Source: Prosthecobacter debontii
Lineage (GTDB): Bacteria; Verrucomicrobiota; Verrucomicrobiia; Verrucomicrobiales; Verrucomicrobiaceae
DNA: 64,000 nt
Assembly: GCA_945869675.1 (NCBI GenBank)
Contig: CAMBPS010000002.1
Span: 1 to 64,000 of the forward strand
Reading direction: 5' to 3'
The position numbers and the translations under genes are program-made. Shown here piece by piece: positions 19,651 through 29,653 of this stretch. Positions within the stretch are counted from its first letter, which is position 1; each line of letters opens with the position of its first letter. The notes under the pieces are model-generated. The model was given only the letters and a program-made list of their open reading frames with translations, was not told the DNA's origin and ran no database searches.

Positions 19651-20244
19651 TCATGATCCCGGCTTGTCGAGTTTCTCGAACTCCTGGAGAGCTCCGCGAC
19701 CATCACCATTTGGAACCGGTGGCGCAGGCACGAGCCCCTTAGGGCCGTTCAGCAATGCAGCCGCAGCGGCTTTGCCTCTGCCACCCTCGGCTCCGGGCGT
19801 GGCGGGAGTGCCTTTGGCATCTTCTTTGAGGACGAGCGCGGCTTCGAGATTGAGCTGCTTTGGTGCGATGATTCCCTGCACACCTTGCACTGCGCGGATG
19901 GTGCTGATGGCGGCGGCGGGCGGTGGTGTCACGCCTTTGACGGTGTTCGGTGGCGTTGCTTGCATGCCATCCACTTTGTTCACGGCCTGCCTTGGTGGAG
20001 GCGGCTTTACCCCTTCGATGTTGTTCATGGCTTGCGCAGCAGGCGGCGGAACAGGCTGGGTGACACCCGTGGGTGGCGGGGATGTCACGGGCACGACCGT
20101 TGTTGGCGCGATCTTCTTAATGCTTTGCACGGCTTCCTGCTTCACGCCTTTGACACCATTGATGGCATCGGCAGACGGTTGCTGCTGGGCATGCACGTGG
20201 CATGTGAAGAGCAATGAAAGAATACTGAGCGTCGGCGTCTTCAT
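19651..20244 (-). CDS. Exported Pro-rich protein with degenerate GVKPPPP-type repeats
   Basis: MKTPTLSILSLLFTCHVHAQQQ signal; repeats AINGVKGV / AMNNIEGVKPPPP / AVNKVDGMQATPP / TVKGVTPPP / AISTIRAVQGVQG. Confidence 0.65.
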   Translation of the reverse strand: MKTPTLSILSLLFTCHVHAQQQPSADAINGVKGVKQEAVQSIKKIAPTTVVPVTSPPPTGVTQPVPPPAAQAMNNIEGVKPPPPRQAVNKVDGMQATPPNTVKGVTPPPAAAISTIRAVQGVQGIIAPKQLNLEAALVLKEDAKGTPATPGAEGGRGKAAAAALLNGPKGLVPAPPVPNGDGRGALQEFEKLDKPGS

Positions 20245-20795
20245 TGGTTGGTCGTCTTTGCAAACTCCGTTGCGACTCGGTCTTCATACTTCTCCAGCGC
20301 GCCGGCCTCCTGATGCTCAGCGAGGAAACGGAAGATCTGACGCGTGCGCTCGGCAAAGGGTCGCCATTCTTCTTCGGCGGCACCGTTCGTCTTCAAGAGA
20401 TAGGTCGCGTAATAGTTCGCCTTGCCGAGTATCTCACGAGTGGCGCGTGTGATCTTCGCGTCCTCGCCGTGCGTCTGTGCGGTTTCACGCAAAAGATCGG
20501 TCAGTTCTTCGATGCTGCCCGCGACATCGAGCAACTCCAACTGCGCCTTCGACTTCGCCAGCCGAATCTGATGCCGCACGAGCGGCGCTTCGGTCTTTGG
20601 CAATTCGGCGCTGAGTTTGTCATACTCCTCGATGATCGTTGCCCAGTCCGGCTCCTTGGAATGCTCGAGTTCGCCGATCTGCTCGACGTGCTTCCGCGCC
20701 TGGATGCGAGCCATCTCTTTTTGGCCTTCGTTGAAGTGATAGTAAACCGCCGCCACGGGACACAGCAGCCAGAGCAAGGTGAAGAACTTCCTCAT
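20241..20795 (-). CDS. Membrane-anchored helical protein of MoxR/VWA operon
   Basis: Start chosen at MRKFFTLLWLLCPVAAVYYHFNEGQ; 4-nt overlaps with both neighbours; Glu/Lys-rich helical sequence. Confidence 0.65.
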   Translation of the reverse strand: MRKFFTLLWLLCPVAAVYYHFNEGQKEMARIQARKHVEQIGELEHSKEPDWATIIEEYDKLSAELPKTEAPLVRHQIRLAKSKAQLELLDVAGSIEELTDLLRETAQTHGEDAKITRATREILGKANYYATYLLKTNGAAEEEWRPFAERTRQIFRFLAEHQEAGALEKYEDRVATEFAKTTNQ

Positions 20796-21793
20796 CGAAC
20801 CAGCGCCTCCTTTTTCATCATGACTAAAGGCTTCACTGAGACCGTGCGGACCTCCCAATCGGTGCCGAAGAATTTGAGCGCGATGGGGATCAACGCATTG
20901 ATCACCGCACCAAGCACCATCGCGAGCACCGCCCACTGCGCGAGCGTGAGCTCGGTGTGCGGCAGCGCGAGCGGCACCACAAGATCGCCGAGCGCGGTGG
21001 TGTCGAGATGCTTCTCATTCACATCGTGATAGACGCCGAGCAAGGATGTCGCGAGGCGTTGCAGCGTCTTTGCTTCCTGCCGCGATTGATGACCGTCGAT
21101 AAAGCTGCCTTTGCGCGGATTACCCACGCCGAGCACGAGCATCTCACGCACGGCGGCTGGACGAGGATTGATCGCCGCGAGCGGGATGGAATCGCCATCG
21201 GTGAGGATGATCATGCGAGTGCTACTCTTCGGGAAATTCGCCACCGTCTCTAAAGTACGATTGATGGCGGTGCCGAGATCCGTCTGACCCACGGGCATCG
21301 CATACGTCAGTGGCAAACCATTGAACACATTCCGCACCAACTCCGGATCGCGAGCCTCCATCACCACGGGCAACGAGTCCGTGTAAAAGCCCACCACGCC
21401 GAAGCGCAGGTTCCCACTCACGCGCTGAAGAATGCCTTCGACGACATCCTTCATTCGATCATGCCGCGTCATCGTGCCGTCCGGGCCTGCGTCCGGCAAA
21501 TACATGCTCGGCGACAAATCAGCGACGAACACCAAACGTGTCGCCTCCGCATCATGGCGCTCTTTGGCCGTCGCATCATCAGGCGCTTCGAGCTTCAGCA
21601 TCCATAAGGTCGTCACGCCCCAGGCAAACGCCGTCAGACTCGCGACCCGCAGCCAAGGCACCACGTTCGTCCACGCCTTCGCGCCTTGCTGCCCAAACGC
21701 CAGCCGCGCAGTCACACGAATGCGCCGCGCATGCTGCCACTCGGCAAGCGAGACGAGAAGCAGGGTGATCAGGGCAACAATCAGCGGAGTCAT
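20792..21793 (-). CDS. VWA domain protein (BatA-like), first gene of MoxR/VWA operon
   Basis: VFVADLSPSMYLPDAGPDG (MIDAS-like), MIILTDGDSIPLAAINP; terminal TMs. Confidence 0.88.
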   Translation of the reverse strand: MTPLIVALITLLLVSLAEWQHARRIRVTARLAFGQQGAKAWTNVVPWLRVASLTAFAWGVTTLWMLKLEAPDDATAKERHDAEATRLVFVADLSPSMYLPDAGPDGTMTRHDRMKDVVEGILQRVSGNLRFGVVGFYTDSLPVVMEARDPELVRNVFNGLPLTYAMPVGQTDLGTAINRTLETVANFPKSSTRMIILTDGDSIPLAAINPRPAAVREMLVLGVGNPRKGSFIDGHQSRQEAKTLQRLATSLLGVYHDVNEKHLDTTALGDLVVPLALPHTELTLAQWAVLAMVLGAVINALIPIALKFFGTDWEVRTVSVKPLVMMKKEALVR

Positions 21794-21935
21794 GCGAAAT
21801 TGCGTGCGCCGCAGGCCTGCGTAGCAGGAATAGGTGATGGCATGTGACCAATACGATGCTTCACAAACATTTGTTCAGTCTGAAAACAAATGCCTCAAAA
21901 TGCCGCTACAGCCTCGCAAATCATCCTTAACGAGG

Positions 21936-22271
21936 CTACGAGATTGCCATCCACTGTCTTAAAAGCATTCGCGTCGATGCGCCGAGGACGACAGTGGGCC
22001 CGCCGTATTTCGGACACTGGATCGCCTGTTCCAAACTCAGGCCGCCGACGGCTGAGACGGGAATTTTGACTGCCTTGACGACTTCACAAAGCTGATCGAG
22101 CGGACTGGGCATGCGTTTGCCAGAGGCGGCGATGCCGCGACGCTCGTCGTAGCCGATGTGATGGATGACGTAGGCGCAGCCGAGATCTTCGAGAAACTTG
22201 GCGCGGTCGATCATGCTTTCGCAGATCATGTTATCGCGATAGGCAATATGTTTGCTGCCTTCGCTGGCACT
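21936..22271 (-). pseudogene. 5'-truncated HUMPS (orotidine-5'-P decarboxylase superfamily) gene remnant
   Basis: ORF 21936..22229 extended in frame upstream as SASEGSKHIAYRDNMICESMIDRAKFLEDLGCAYVIHHIGYDER... to an in-frame TAA; retains VKIPVSAVGGLSLEQAIQCPKYGGPTVVLGAS but lacks the N-terminal half of the barrel. Confidence 0.55.
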
Positions 22272-22338
22272 GACTTAGGTGAAGAGTCGATGCGTGAGCA
22301 GACGCCCTCCATCAGGTCATGAAATCTTCGGCACCAAA

Positions 22339-22364
22339 AAAGCGGCCCCTTTCAAGGCCGCTTT
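22339..22364 (-). terminator. Rho-independent terminator for the Gfo/Idh/MocA gene
   Basis: AAAGCGGCC-CCTTTCAA-GGCCGCTTT stem; T-run on the minus-strand 3' side. Confidence 0.75.
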
Positions 22365-22389
22365 AGAAGCATTAAGTGGTGCTGGGTGA

Positions 22390-23739
22390 TTAGACCTTCC
22401 ACTCGCCGCGGTAGTCGCGAGTGAGCCATTTGTCGTCGCCGCCGCTGATGAATTTGTGCTCGGTCGGGTTCCACTTGAGGTTAGCCCCATACCAGTAACC
22501 AAAGTTCATGAGGTGGCAGGAGATGGCGCTGCTGGCACCCACACCCGCGTGGCAAATCGGTTGCTGACGGCTCTTCATGCAGGCAATGAAATCAGCAATC
22601 TGATCCTTGCTAACGTACAGCTTGGTTTTGGCATCCTTCAAATATTCACGCTCGGCCAATGCGACTTCACGATCGACGGAGGTGCCTTTGCTTTCTTCTT
22701 TGCCACGGAAGGCAAATTTATCCTTCCCGCCCATGCTGAGGGCAAATTTGCCACGACCGACGTTCACTTCACCTTCGGTGCCATGGAAGGTGCAACCCAT
22801 GCTGCCTTCAGCGTGAGTGAGCACGGTGCCATTGGCGTAGACGAGTTGTCCACCACGCTTAGCGGTTTCGTGATTGGCTGGTGCGCGGACTTCAACCGGA
22901 CCATTTTCATCCATGCCAAGCCCCCATTGAGCGATGTCAATGTGATGAGCACCCCAGTCGGTCACCATGCCACCGCCGTATTCGCGGGTCTTACGCCAGT
23001 TCGGGAAAGTCTTGCTTTCGCCGACCGGGCAGAGCTCGTGATTAAAAGGAGCCAGTGGCGCGGGGCCACACCAGAGATTCCAGTCAAGACCTTCAGGCGT
23101 TGGCTCTTCTGGGTACTTGTTTGGCCAAGCAGGATCACCAAAGCTAACCGTGACCGTTTTGATATCGCCAATGACGCCATTGCGGACGAGTTCACAGGCA
23201 ATGCGGAATTCTTTGCTGGAACGCTGCATTGAACCCGTCTGAAGCACGCGATTGTGTTTCTTCATGGTTTCCACGACAGACACGGCCTCATGGATGTTGT
23301 GCGTAAGAGGCTTTTCACAATAGACATCTTTGCCATGGCTCAGAGCTGAATTGGTGATGATCGCATGCCAATGATCCGGTGTGGCGATGCAAACAGCATC
23401 GATATCAGCACGCTCGGTGATCTGACGGAAATCGTTTACGGCATCACAGGGTTTACCCTTGCCGCCATTCTTGGCGTAATGCTCGTTCACCTTCGTCTGA
23501 TACATCTCGCGGCGGAAAGCATAGACATCACAAACAGCGACGACTTCGATTTCTGGATACTGAAGGAATTTGTTGATCAATCCGCCCATCTGCTTGCCCA
23601 TGCCGATGAAGCCCATGCGGATGCGGCTGGTCGGAGCAGCATCAGCTGACCAAATGCGGCCAGGCAAGATGAAAGGAGCCGCGGCTGCGCCAGCAGCAGT
23701 GGTGAGGAAGGAACGGCGGGACGGGTTGGTTTGGCTCAT
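22390..23739 (-). CDS. Gfo/Idh/MocA family oxidoreductase (Tat signal)
   Basis: MSQTNPSRRSFLTTAAGAAAAPFILPG; IRMGFIGMGKQMGGLI; DVYCEKPLTHNIHEA. Confidence 0.93.
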   Translation of the reverse strand: MSQTNPSRRSFLTTAAGAAAAPFILPGRIWSADAAPTSRIRMGFIGMGKQMGGLINKFLQYPEIEVVAVCDVYAFRREMYQTKVNEHYAKNGGKGKPCDAVNDFRQITERADIDAVCIATPDHWHAIITNSALSHGKDVYCEKPLTHNIHEAVSVVETMKKHNRVLQTGSMQRSSKEFRIACELVRNGVIGDIKTVTVSFGDPAWPNKYPEEPTPEGLDWNLWCGPAPLAPFNHELCPVGESKTFPNWRKTREYGGGMVTDWGAHHIDIAQWGLGMDENGPVEVRAPANHETAKRGGQLVYANGTVLTHAEGSMGCTFHGTEGEVNVGRGKFALSMGGKDKFAFRGKEESKGTSVDREVALAEREYLKDAKTKLYVSKDQIADFIACMKSRQQPICHAGVGASSAISCHLMNFGYWYGANLKWNPTEHKFISGGDDKWLTRDYRGEWKV

Positions 23740-23808
23740 AGAGATGGTCGTGAACTTAACAGGTAGATTCAAACGCCGCCAAGCCTCTTTTTATGCAGCC
23801 TTTCAGCT

Positions 23809-26800
23809 TTAATTCAGGGTAGCTCTAAACTGGCGCAACTCCGCTGCAGCAGCTGGCTGGGTCTGGAGCGATTTCAGGTAGGCTTCTAAAGACTCATCCT
23901 CAGTCGGTGCCAGCGGTCGGGTTTCAGCATCTTGAAGCAGCCAATTAGTCCAGCGCATGGCCGTTGCCTCGCTTGGAGAAATTCGAGTCGGCACGGCAGC
24001 GATAGCGCGCTGAACATCTTTAAAGCTGAGCGCGATGTATTTACCTTCCGGGGAAAGCCGCCTGCGAGCCAACGCCTCAGAAAGGTCGAGAAACCACGTC
24101 GGAAGAGCAACCACCTCTGGAGGCATCGGCAAGGAGAACCAACCCTGCTTTTTGAGTCGGAACTGAATCAGGCGTGCATCGCCTGAGACTCGCAGGGCAT
24201 CAATCCCAGGTTCTAAATGAATGGCTGGAGTGTGACAATACCCCTGCGCTGTATCCCAAACACGCAGCTCACCCTCATCCGTCACTGTGACAAGAAATTG
24301 ACCGTCTGGACTAAGCGCCAGCTCACTGACAAAGTTGCTGGGGCGAATCACAATGCCTTTGCTCTTGCCGGTGATGCCATCCCAGAGTCGGACTTCCTGA
24401 TCCCGACCCGAAGTGACCGCAAGATGTCCGTCTACCGACAGAGCAACCGCCCCAATTGCAGGAGGATGCTGAAACTCGACGCCACGCGCCTTTCCTGAAC
24501 TAGGATCACGCACCACGACTCGACCTTCAGCATCTGCTGTAGCGACTAAAGACCGCCCCGGATTCCAGCCCAAAGCGGCAGCTTTTTTGAGAACTTCGGG
24601 GGCATCTACTGCTAAAGCTGGCGGCGCTAACGCGGGATCATCTGCGCCCGCCAAAAAACGCCTCGTGCTCATGCGCTGATAAATGCTCCAAACCTGCACA
24701 TAAGGCTCGTATCGCGGTGCCATGGCTAGCATGGATTCATCATCGGTTAAGCTTACTTCAGCGATGCTGTGCTGCAGGCGATGCTGGACGTGTTGATTGG
24801 TGCGGGTGTTCCAGATTTGTAGCTCGCCATGACGAGAGACGCTGGTGATCAGACCCGAAGTCGGAGTCTGGTGGGTGAGGAGGATCTCCCCGTCATGGGC
24901 CTGGGCAGGAAAGCGCGGCCTGCCATTTTTGAGATTCCAAGCATGAAGATAACCGCTACCATCTCCGACCGTTAGCATCGTGGCTTCAGGATTGAGGGTG
25001 AGACTGGTGATGGTAGATGGGTGATTAAGATCCGGTAAAATTTCTTCCAAAGCACGATAATTCAGCGCATGCACTACGCCACTGTGCAGACCGATTAGGA
25101 TCATCTCACGCGAACGGTTGACGGCAATGGCACCAATCCCATCATCGACTTGAATAGCCTCACCTAGCGGTTGCTTTTTGGCCAGATCCCAAACCTTGAC
25201 GATACCGCGCTGCCGCCCCTGCCTCAACGTAAATGGACTGCCCGCCGTTGCTAGCACACCGCCTCCGGCATCCATAGATAAAGCCGTTATTGGGCCACTT
25301 TCGGAAGGGCCTTCAGGCGGCGTCAGAATCACACCGGCAGCCCATGGCTGACGACGGTCCCAGATGATCACAGTGCCATTCTCACCACCAGCAGCGAGAG
25401 TTTGACCATCCGCAGACAGAGACAGGCACAAAGCTGACTGAAACTTCTTTCCTAGAGCTGGGGGCATGATCGGCGATAAAGGGACAGCGGTCTGTTCCCT
25501 CAGAGACCATAGAACAATTTGGCCGTCATCCTGAGCTAGATAACATTGCAAACCGTCCTGAGTCATTTGCAAAGCCGTCGTCACAATGCCTGGAGGGAGC
25601 ACATGGTCACGCCGCACTTGGGTCTTGATATTCCAGAGACTCAGCACCTCCTGACGTTGACTGCTAGGAATGGCCTTAGGACTGGAAATGGCGACGACAC
25701 AATCTTCCTGCCGACTCACCGCGATCAGCCGAGCCTCGACCGTGCCTGCGGGTAGAGGCAGCGCTGGTGTCAGTGGATGCAGCAGATGTTTGTGCTCCAA
25801 AAGAGTCAATAAATTCGTGGCTGCGAGGCGATTGCCAGCATCCGTCCGTAGCGCCCGGCAGAGCCAAGCCACGGCTTCTGTATAGTCGGTGCGCTGGGCC
25901 AGCATGTGTGCCATTTGTTCGTCGGAGCGAGAGAACTCCTTCCTCAAATTTTCCCGCCCTAGATCCGCTTCGACGCGGTTCCGTTCAGCAATCAGATAAA
26001 GTGCCGTGCTGGTGATTCCTCCAACTAAAACAGCCAAGGCCACCGCTAGGCCAGCCGCGACACCCACACGATGCCGACGCACAAACTTACCGATTAAATA
26101 GCGCCGGCTGGGGGGCGTAGCCAACACCGGCTGATCGTACAAATAGCGACGCAGATCATCCGCTAGTTCATCTGCACTGCGATAGCGGCGCGCAGGCTCT
26201 TTTTCCAATGCCTTCAGAATAATCCAGTCGAGATCTCCCAGTAACAAAGGTTCGCGAGACGAAGGCCTCGGGGGATCTAATTCCACTTGGTCACGCAGAA
26301 TTTGATGCATGGGCTTCTGCGCCAGATCAATCGCACTGATCAGCGGCTTTCCCGTCAGCAATTCCATCAGGATGGAGCCCAAAGCATAGACATCGGAACG
26401 TGTATCGACATGCGAGCTGCCATGCTGGATCTGCTCGGGACTGATGAATCCAGGGGTTCCCACCAGCTGATCCATACCCGTCATCAGCGTTTGGCTCAGC
26501 CCATTTTGCTCCAGCACTTTGGCGATTCCAAAGTCGATCACTTTTGGCACCGGTGCCTCGCCATCCTCCATGATCATCACGTTGGTAGGTTTAAGATCGC
26601 GATGAATGATCCCCTTCTGATGGGCATGATTGACGGCCTGACAAACCGGAATAAAAAGCTCAATCCGATCGCGGATGCTGAGTTGCTTTTCCTTGGCGTA
26701 AGCCGTGATCGAACGGCCTCGCACCAGCTCCATGACGAAATAGGGCATGCCGCGCTCCGTCTCACCGCCGTCCAGGACGCGGGAGATATTCGGATGCTCC

Positions 26801-27030
26801 ATCAGCGCCAGCGATTGCCGTTCTGTATCAAATCGGGCGATGACCTGCTGCGTATCCATCCCGGCCTTCAAAATCTTGACCGCCACAAAGCGATGAATCG
26901 GTTGCGTCTGCTCTGCTTTATAAACCAACCCGAAGCCGCCTTCCCCCAGCTTTTCCAGCAAGTGGAATTTCCCATTAATCCAGCCATCATTTTCCTTCAG
27001 CGGATCTTTCGCACGCCCAAGTGAAGCCAT
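23809..27030 (-). CDS. Serine/threonine protein kinase with C-terminal WD40-like repeats
   Basis: EKLGEGGFGLVYKAEQ, HRDLKPTNVMIMEDG, IDFGIAK; TM GVAAGLAVALAVLVGGITSTALYLIAE; multiple WD40-like blades (e.g. GTVIIWDRRQ, REVRLWDGITG). Start chosen at MASLGRAKD. Confidence 0.9.
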   Translation of the reverse strand: MASLGRAKDPLKENDGWINGKFHLLEKLGEGGFGLVYKAEQTQPIHRFVAVKILKAGMDTQQVIARFDTERQSLALMEHPNISRVLDGGETERGMPYFVMELVRGRSITAYAKEKQLSIRDRIELFIPVCQAVNHAHQKGIIHRDLKPTNVMIMEDGEAPVPKVIDFGIAKVLEQNGLSQTLMTGMDQLVGTPGFISPEQIQHGSSHVDTRSDVYALGSILMELLTGKPLISAIDLAQKPMHQILRDQVELDPPRPSSREPLLLGDLDWIILKALEKEPARRYRSADELADDLRRYLYDQPVLATPPSRRYLIGKFVRRHRVGVAAGLAVALAVLVGGITSTALYLIAERNRVEADLGRENLRKEFSRSDEQMAHMLAQRTDYTEAVAWLCRALRTDAGNRLAATNLLTLLEHKHLLHPLTPALPLPAGTVEARLIAVSRQEDCVVAISSPKAIPSSQRQEVLSLWNIKTQVRRDHVLPPGIVTTALQMTQDGLQCYLAQDDGQIVLWSLREQTAVPLSPIMPPALGKKFQSALCLSLSADGQTLAAGGENGTVIIWDRRQPWAAGVILTPPEGPSESGPITALSMDAGGGVLATAGSPFTLRQGRQRGIVKVWDLAKKQPLGEAIQVDDGIGAIAVNRSREMILIGLHSGVVHALNYRALEEILPDLNHPSTITSLTLNPEATMLTVGDGSGYLHAWNLKNGRPRFPAQAHDGEILLTHQTPTSGLITSVSRHGELQIWNTRTNQHVQHRLQHSIAEVSLTDDESMLAMAPRYEPYVQVWSIYQRMSTRRFLAGADDPALAPPALAVDAPEVLKKAAALGWNPGRSLVATADAEGRVVVRDPSSGKARGVEFQHPPAIGAVALSVDGHLAVTSGRDQEVRLWDGITGKSKGIVIRPSNFVSELALSPDGQFLVTVTDEGELRVWDTAQGYCHTPAIHLEPGIDALRVSGDARLIQFRLKKQGWFSLPMPPEVVALPTWFLDLSEALARRRLSPEGKYIALSFKDVQRAIAAVPTRISPSEATAMRWTNWLLQDAETRPLAPTEDESLEAYLKSLQTQPAAAAELRQFRATLN

Positions 27031-27235
27031 GGTAACGACCTCAATTTCTGGATGACCTGACAAACTCCCCCGCATGTCCGGGCGGGCATGAAACGTGGTG
27101 GGAGCATTGGAAAAATCTTCAGACACGGAATATGAACAATCTTTCAAGCACGAACCCCGCCGTAAAGCAATCATCTTGATGTTCATGACGCTTCTCACTT
27201 GAACGCGAGCTAGCCTTCCGCCATGACTGAGGCCT

Positions 27236-28204
27236 ATGCGTATTCTTTCCGGCCTCCAACCCAGTGGGCGTCTCCACATCGGCAATTACTTCGGCATGAT
27301 GGAAGCGGCTCTGAAGCTCCAGCATGAAGGTGATGCCTATTATTTCATCGCCGATTACCACTCACTCACCTCCATCCACGACGGCAAACTGCTGCGGGAT
27401 CACGTGCGTAATCTCGCTATCGACTTCCTGGCCTGCGGACTAGATCCCACGAAGTGCGTCTTTTTCCGTCAAAGTGACGTGCCAGAGCATACGGAACTCT
27501 CCTGGATCCTCAGCACCGTGACGCCCATGGGCCTGCTCGAGCGCTGTCACAGCTACAAAGACAAAGTCGCCAATGGCATCAGTGCCTCTCACGGCCTTTT
27601 TGCCTACCCCGTGCTGATGGCCGCGGACATCCTCATTTATGACAGCGATGTCGTGCCTGTTGGCCGAGATCAAAAACAACATGTCGAGGTGACACGAGAC
27701 ATCGCCATCAAGATGAATGAAGCCTTTGGCGAAGGCCTCTTCAAACTGCCCAATCCCCGCATTCGCGATGAAACCGCCGTGGTCCCGGGTCTGGATGGTC
27801 AAAAGATGAGCAAGAGCTACGACAACACCATCCAGCTTTTTGAAGAACCTGCTGCCTTAAAAAAGAAAATCATGGGCATCAAGACCGACTCCACCCCCGT
27901 GGAGGCCCCAAAATCGACCGAAGACAGCAGTATCCTAGCTCTCTACAAGCTCGTCGCCTCAGCTGCCGATTACGACACCCTGATCGCTGACTTCCAGCGT
28001 GGTGGCATTGGCTATGGCGACTTCAAAAAACGCCTCCTAGTTGCTGTCACTGAGCACTTTGCCCCCTTCCGCGAACGCCGCGCAGAAATCGTCGCCGATC
28101 CGAAGTATGTGGACCGTGTTCTCGCTGAAGGCGCAGAAAAAGCCCGTGCCGTGGCTCGGAAGACGCTCAACCGAGTCCGTGATGCCGTGGGTCTCGGCGG
28201 TTAA
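27236..28204 (+). CDS. trpS: Tryptophanyl-tRNA synthetase
   Basis: MRILSGLQPSGRLHIGNYFG (HIGN), DGQKMSKSYDNTI (KMSKS). Confidence 0.97.
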   Translation: MRILSGLQPSGRLHIGNYFGMMEAALKLQHEGDAYYFIADYHSLTSIHDGKLLRDHVRNLAIDFLACGLDPTKCVFFRQSDVPEHTELSWILSTVTPMGLLERCHSYKDKVANGISASHGLFAYPVLMAADILIYDSDVVPVGRDQKQHVEVTRDIAIKMNEAFGEGLFKLPNPRIRDETAVVPGLDGQKMSKSYDNTIQLFEEPAALKKKIMGIKTDSTPVEAPKSTEDSSILALYKLVASAADYDTLIADFQRGGIGYGDFKKRLLVAVTEHFAPFRERRAEIVADPKYVDRVLAEGAEKARAVARKTLNRVRDAVGLGG

Positions 28205-28259
28205 GCCGTGGGAATCGACGCAAACTTTGACCTACGGCCTGCGTACCATCTTCCCCCCT

Positions 28260-29579
28260 ATGAATCTTTCTCGTCGCAAATTCCTCCGTGGTAGCGGAGT
28301 CGCCCTCGGCCTACCGTGGCTGGAGTCCGTGTGCTCCTTTGGAGCCGAGTCTCTCAAGAGCAATGTTGCCCCCCGGCGCCTAGCGGTCTGTTTCACGGGC
28401 AATGGGGTCAATCCACATCATTGGGGTGCCACCACAGGTGCCAATGGCATGGAGTTCATGAAGTCACTGTCTCCGCTTGAGCCCCTCAAAAAGCACATCA
28501 GCGTTTTTAAAGGTCTCTGGAATCCCACCACGGTCGAAGGTGAAGGCGGGCATTATCCCAAGATGAATGTCCTCTGTGGACTGAAAGTCAAAAAAACCAC
28601 CACCGACGTGGAGGTGGGCACCACCATGGATCAGCTCATCGCTGCCCAGACAGGCAAACTCACCCCCATCCCAAGCATCGTCCTCGGCACCGAGCGGCCC
28701 AGCTACAGCACCGATTCTGGCTTTACCAGCATCTACTCTGCTTACATCTCGTGGAGCACCCCGACCACCCCTGCACCCAAGGAAATCTTCCCCCAGCAGG
28801 CCTTTGATCAGCTCTTTGACGATGGCAGCCGCCGAAAACGCGATAAAAGCATTCTCGATCTCGTGCTCGAAGATGCCAATGGACTGAAGCCAAAGCTCAG
28901 TCAGCGCGACAAGCAAAAACTCGACGAATACCTCACCTCCGTGCGCGAGATCGAACAGCGAGTCGAATTGGCCGAAAAAATCAGTCAGGTCGAAACCCAG
29001 GGTGCTGGCTGGCAGCCAAGCGTGAAAGCACCCACCATCCCGCGCCCAGCCGCCGGTATCCCGACTAGCGCCGAAGATCACCTCCGACTGATGTTTGACA
29101 TCATGGTTCTGGCTTTCCAAATGGACCGCACCCGTGTGGCCACGTTCATGATGAACAACGACCTCTCCAACATGCGCTTCCCGAGCCTCGATGGCATCAG
29201 CGGCGGTATTCATGAGCTTTCTCATCATGCCAATGATGAGCACCGCCTCAGCCTGTATCAGCGCGTGAACCAACATCAAGTCAAGCTTTGGGGTGAAGCC
29301 TTGGCTAAAATGCAGGCCACGAATGAAGGCGAACGCACCCTCCTGGAAAACAGCATGATCATGCTCACCAGCAGCCTCTTTGACGGCAACGCACACGATT
29401 CCCGGCAACTGCCCGTCGTGCTCGCTGGCGGCGGTGGCGGCAGCATTCAGGGGGGCCGCTTGCACGACCTTAGCGCGGATCCCAATCGTAAACTGTGCCG
29501 CCTTCACATCGCCCTCATGGATCGCATGGGCCTACGCACCACCCACTTCGGCGATGCTGAAAATGCTCTCGCCATTTAA
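28260..29579 (+). CDS. DUF1552 domain-containing protein
   Basis: Start MNLSRRKFLRGSGVALGLPWLESV at 28260; FTGNGVNPHHWG...LDEYLTSVREIEQRV; MLTSSLFDGNAHDSRQLPVVLAGGGGGSI. Confidence 0.9.
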   Translation: MNLSRRKFLRGSGVALGLPWLESVCSFGAESLKSNVAPRRLAVCFTGNGVNPHHWGATTGANGMEFMKSLSPLEPLKKHISVFKGLWNPTTVEGEGGHYPKMNVLCGLKVKKTTTDVEVGTTMDQLIAAQTGKLTPIPSIVLGTERPSYSTDSGFTSIYSAYISWSTPTTPAPKEIFPQQAFDQLFDDGSRRKRDKSILDLVLEDANGLKPKLSQRDKQKLDEYLTSVREIEQRVELAEKISQVETQGAGWQPSVKAPTIPRPAAGIPTSAEDHLRLMFDIMVLAFQMDRTRVATFMMNNDLSNMRFPSLDGISGGIHELSHHANDEHRLSLYQRVNQHQVKLWGEALAKMQATNEGERTLLENSMIMLTSSLFDGNAHDSRQLPVVLAGGGGGSIQGGRLHDLSADPNRKLCRLHIALMDRMGLRTTHFGDAENALAI

Positions 29580-29653
29580 AAAGCCAAGGGTCGCGATATG
29601 AAGCCTACTGAGTGCTTGCATGAGATCAGACGATTCTATAAAACGTATTTCTC

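Noticed and set aside
28464-29507. 347-aa minus-strand ORF
   Set aside because: Antisense shadow of the DUF1552 CDS at 28260..29579.
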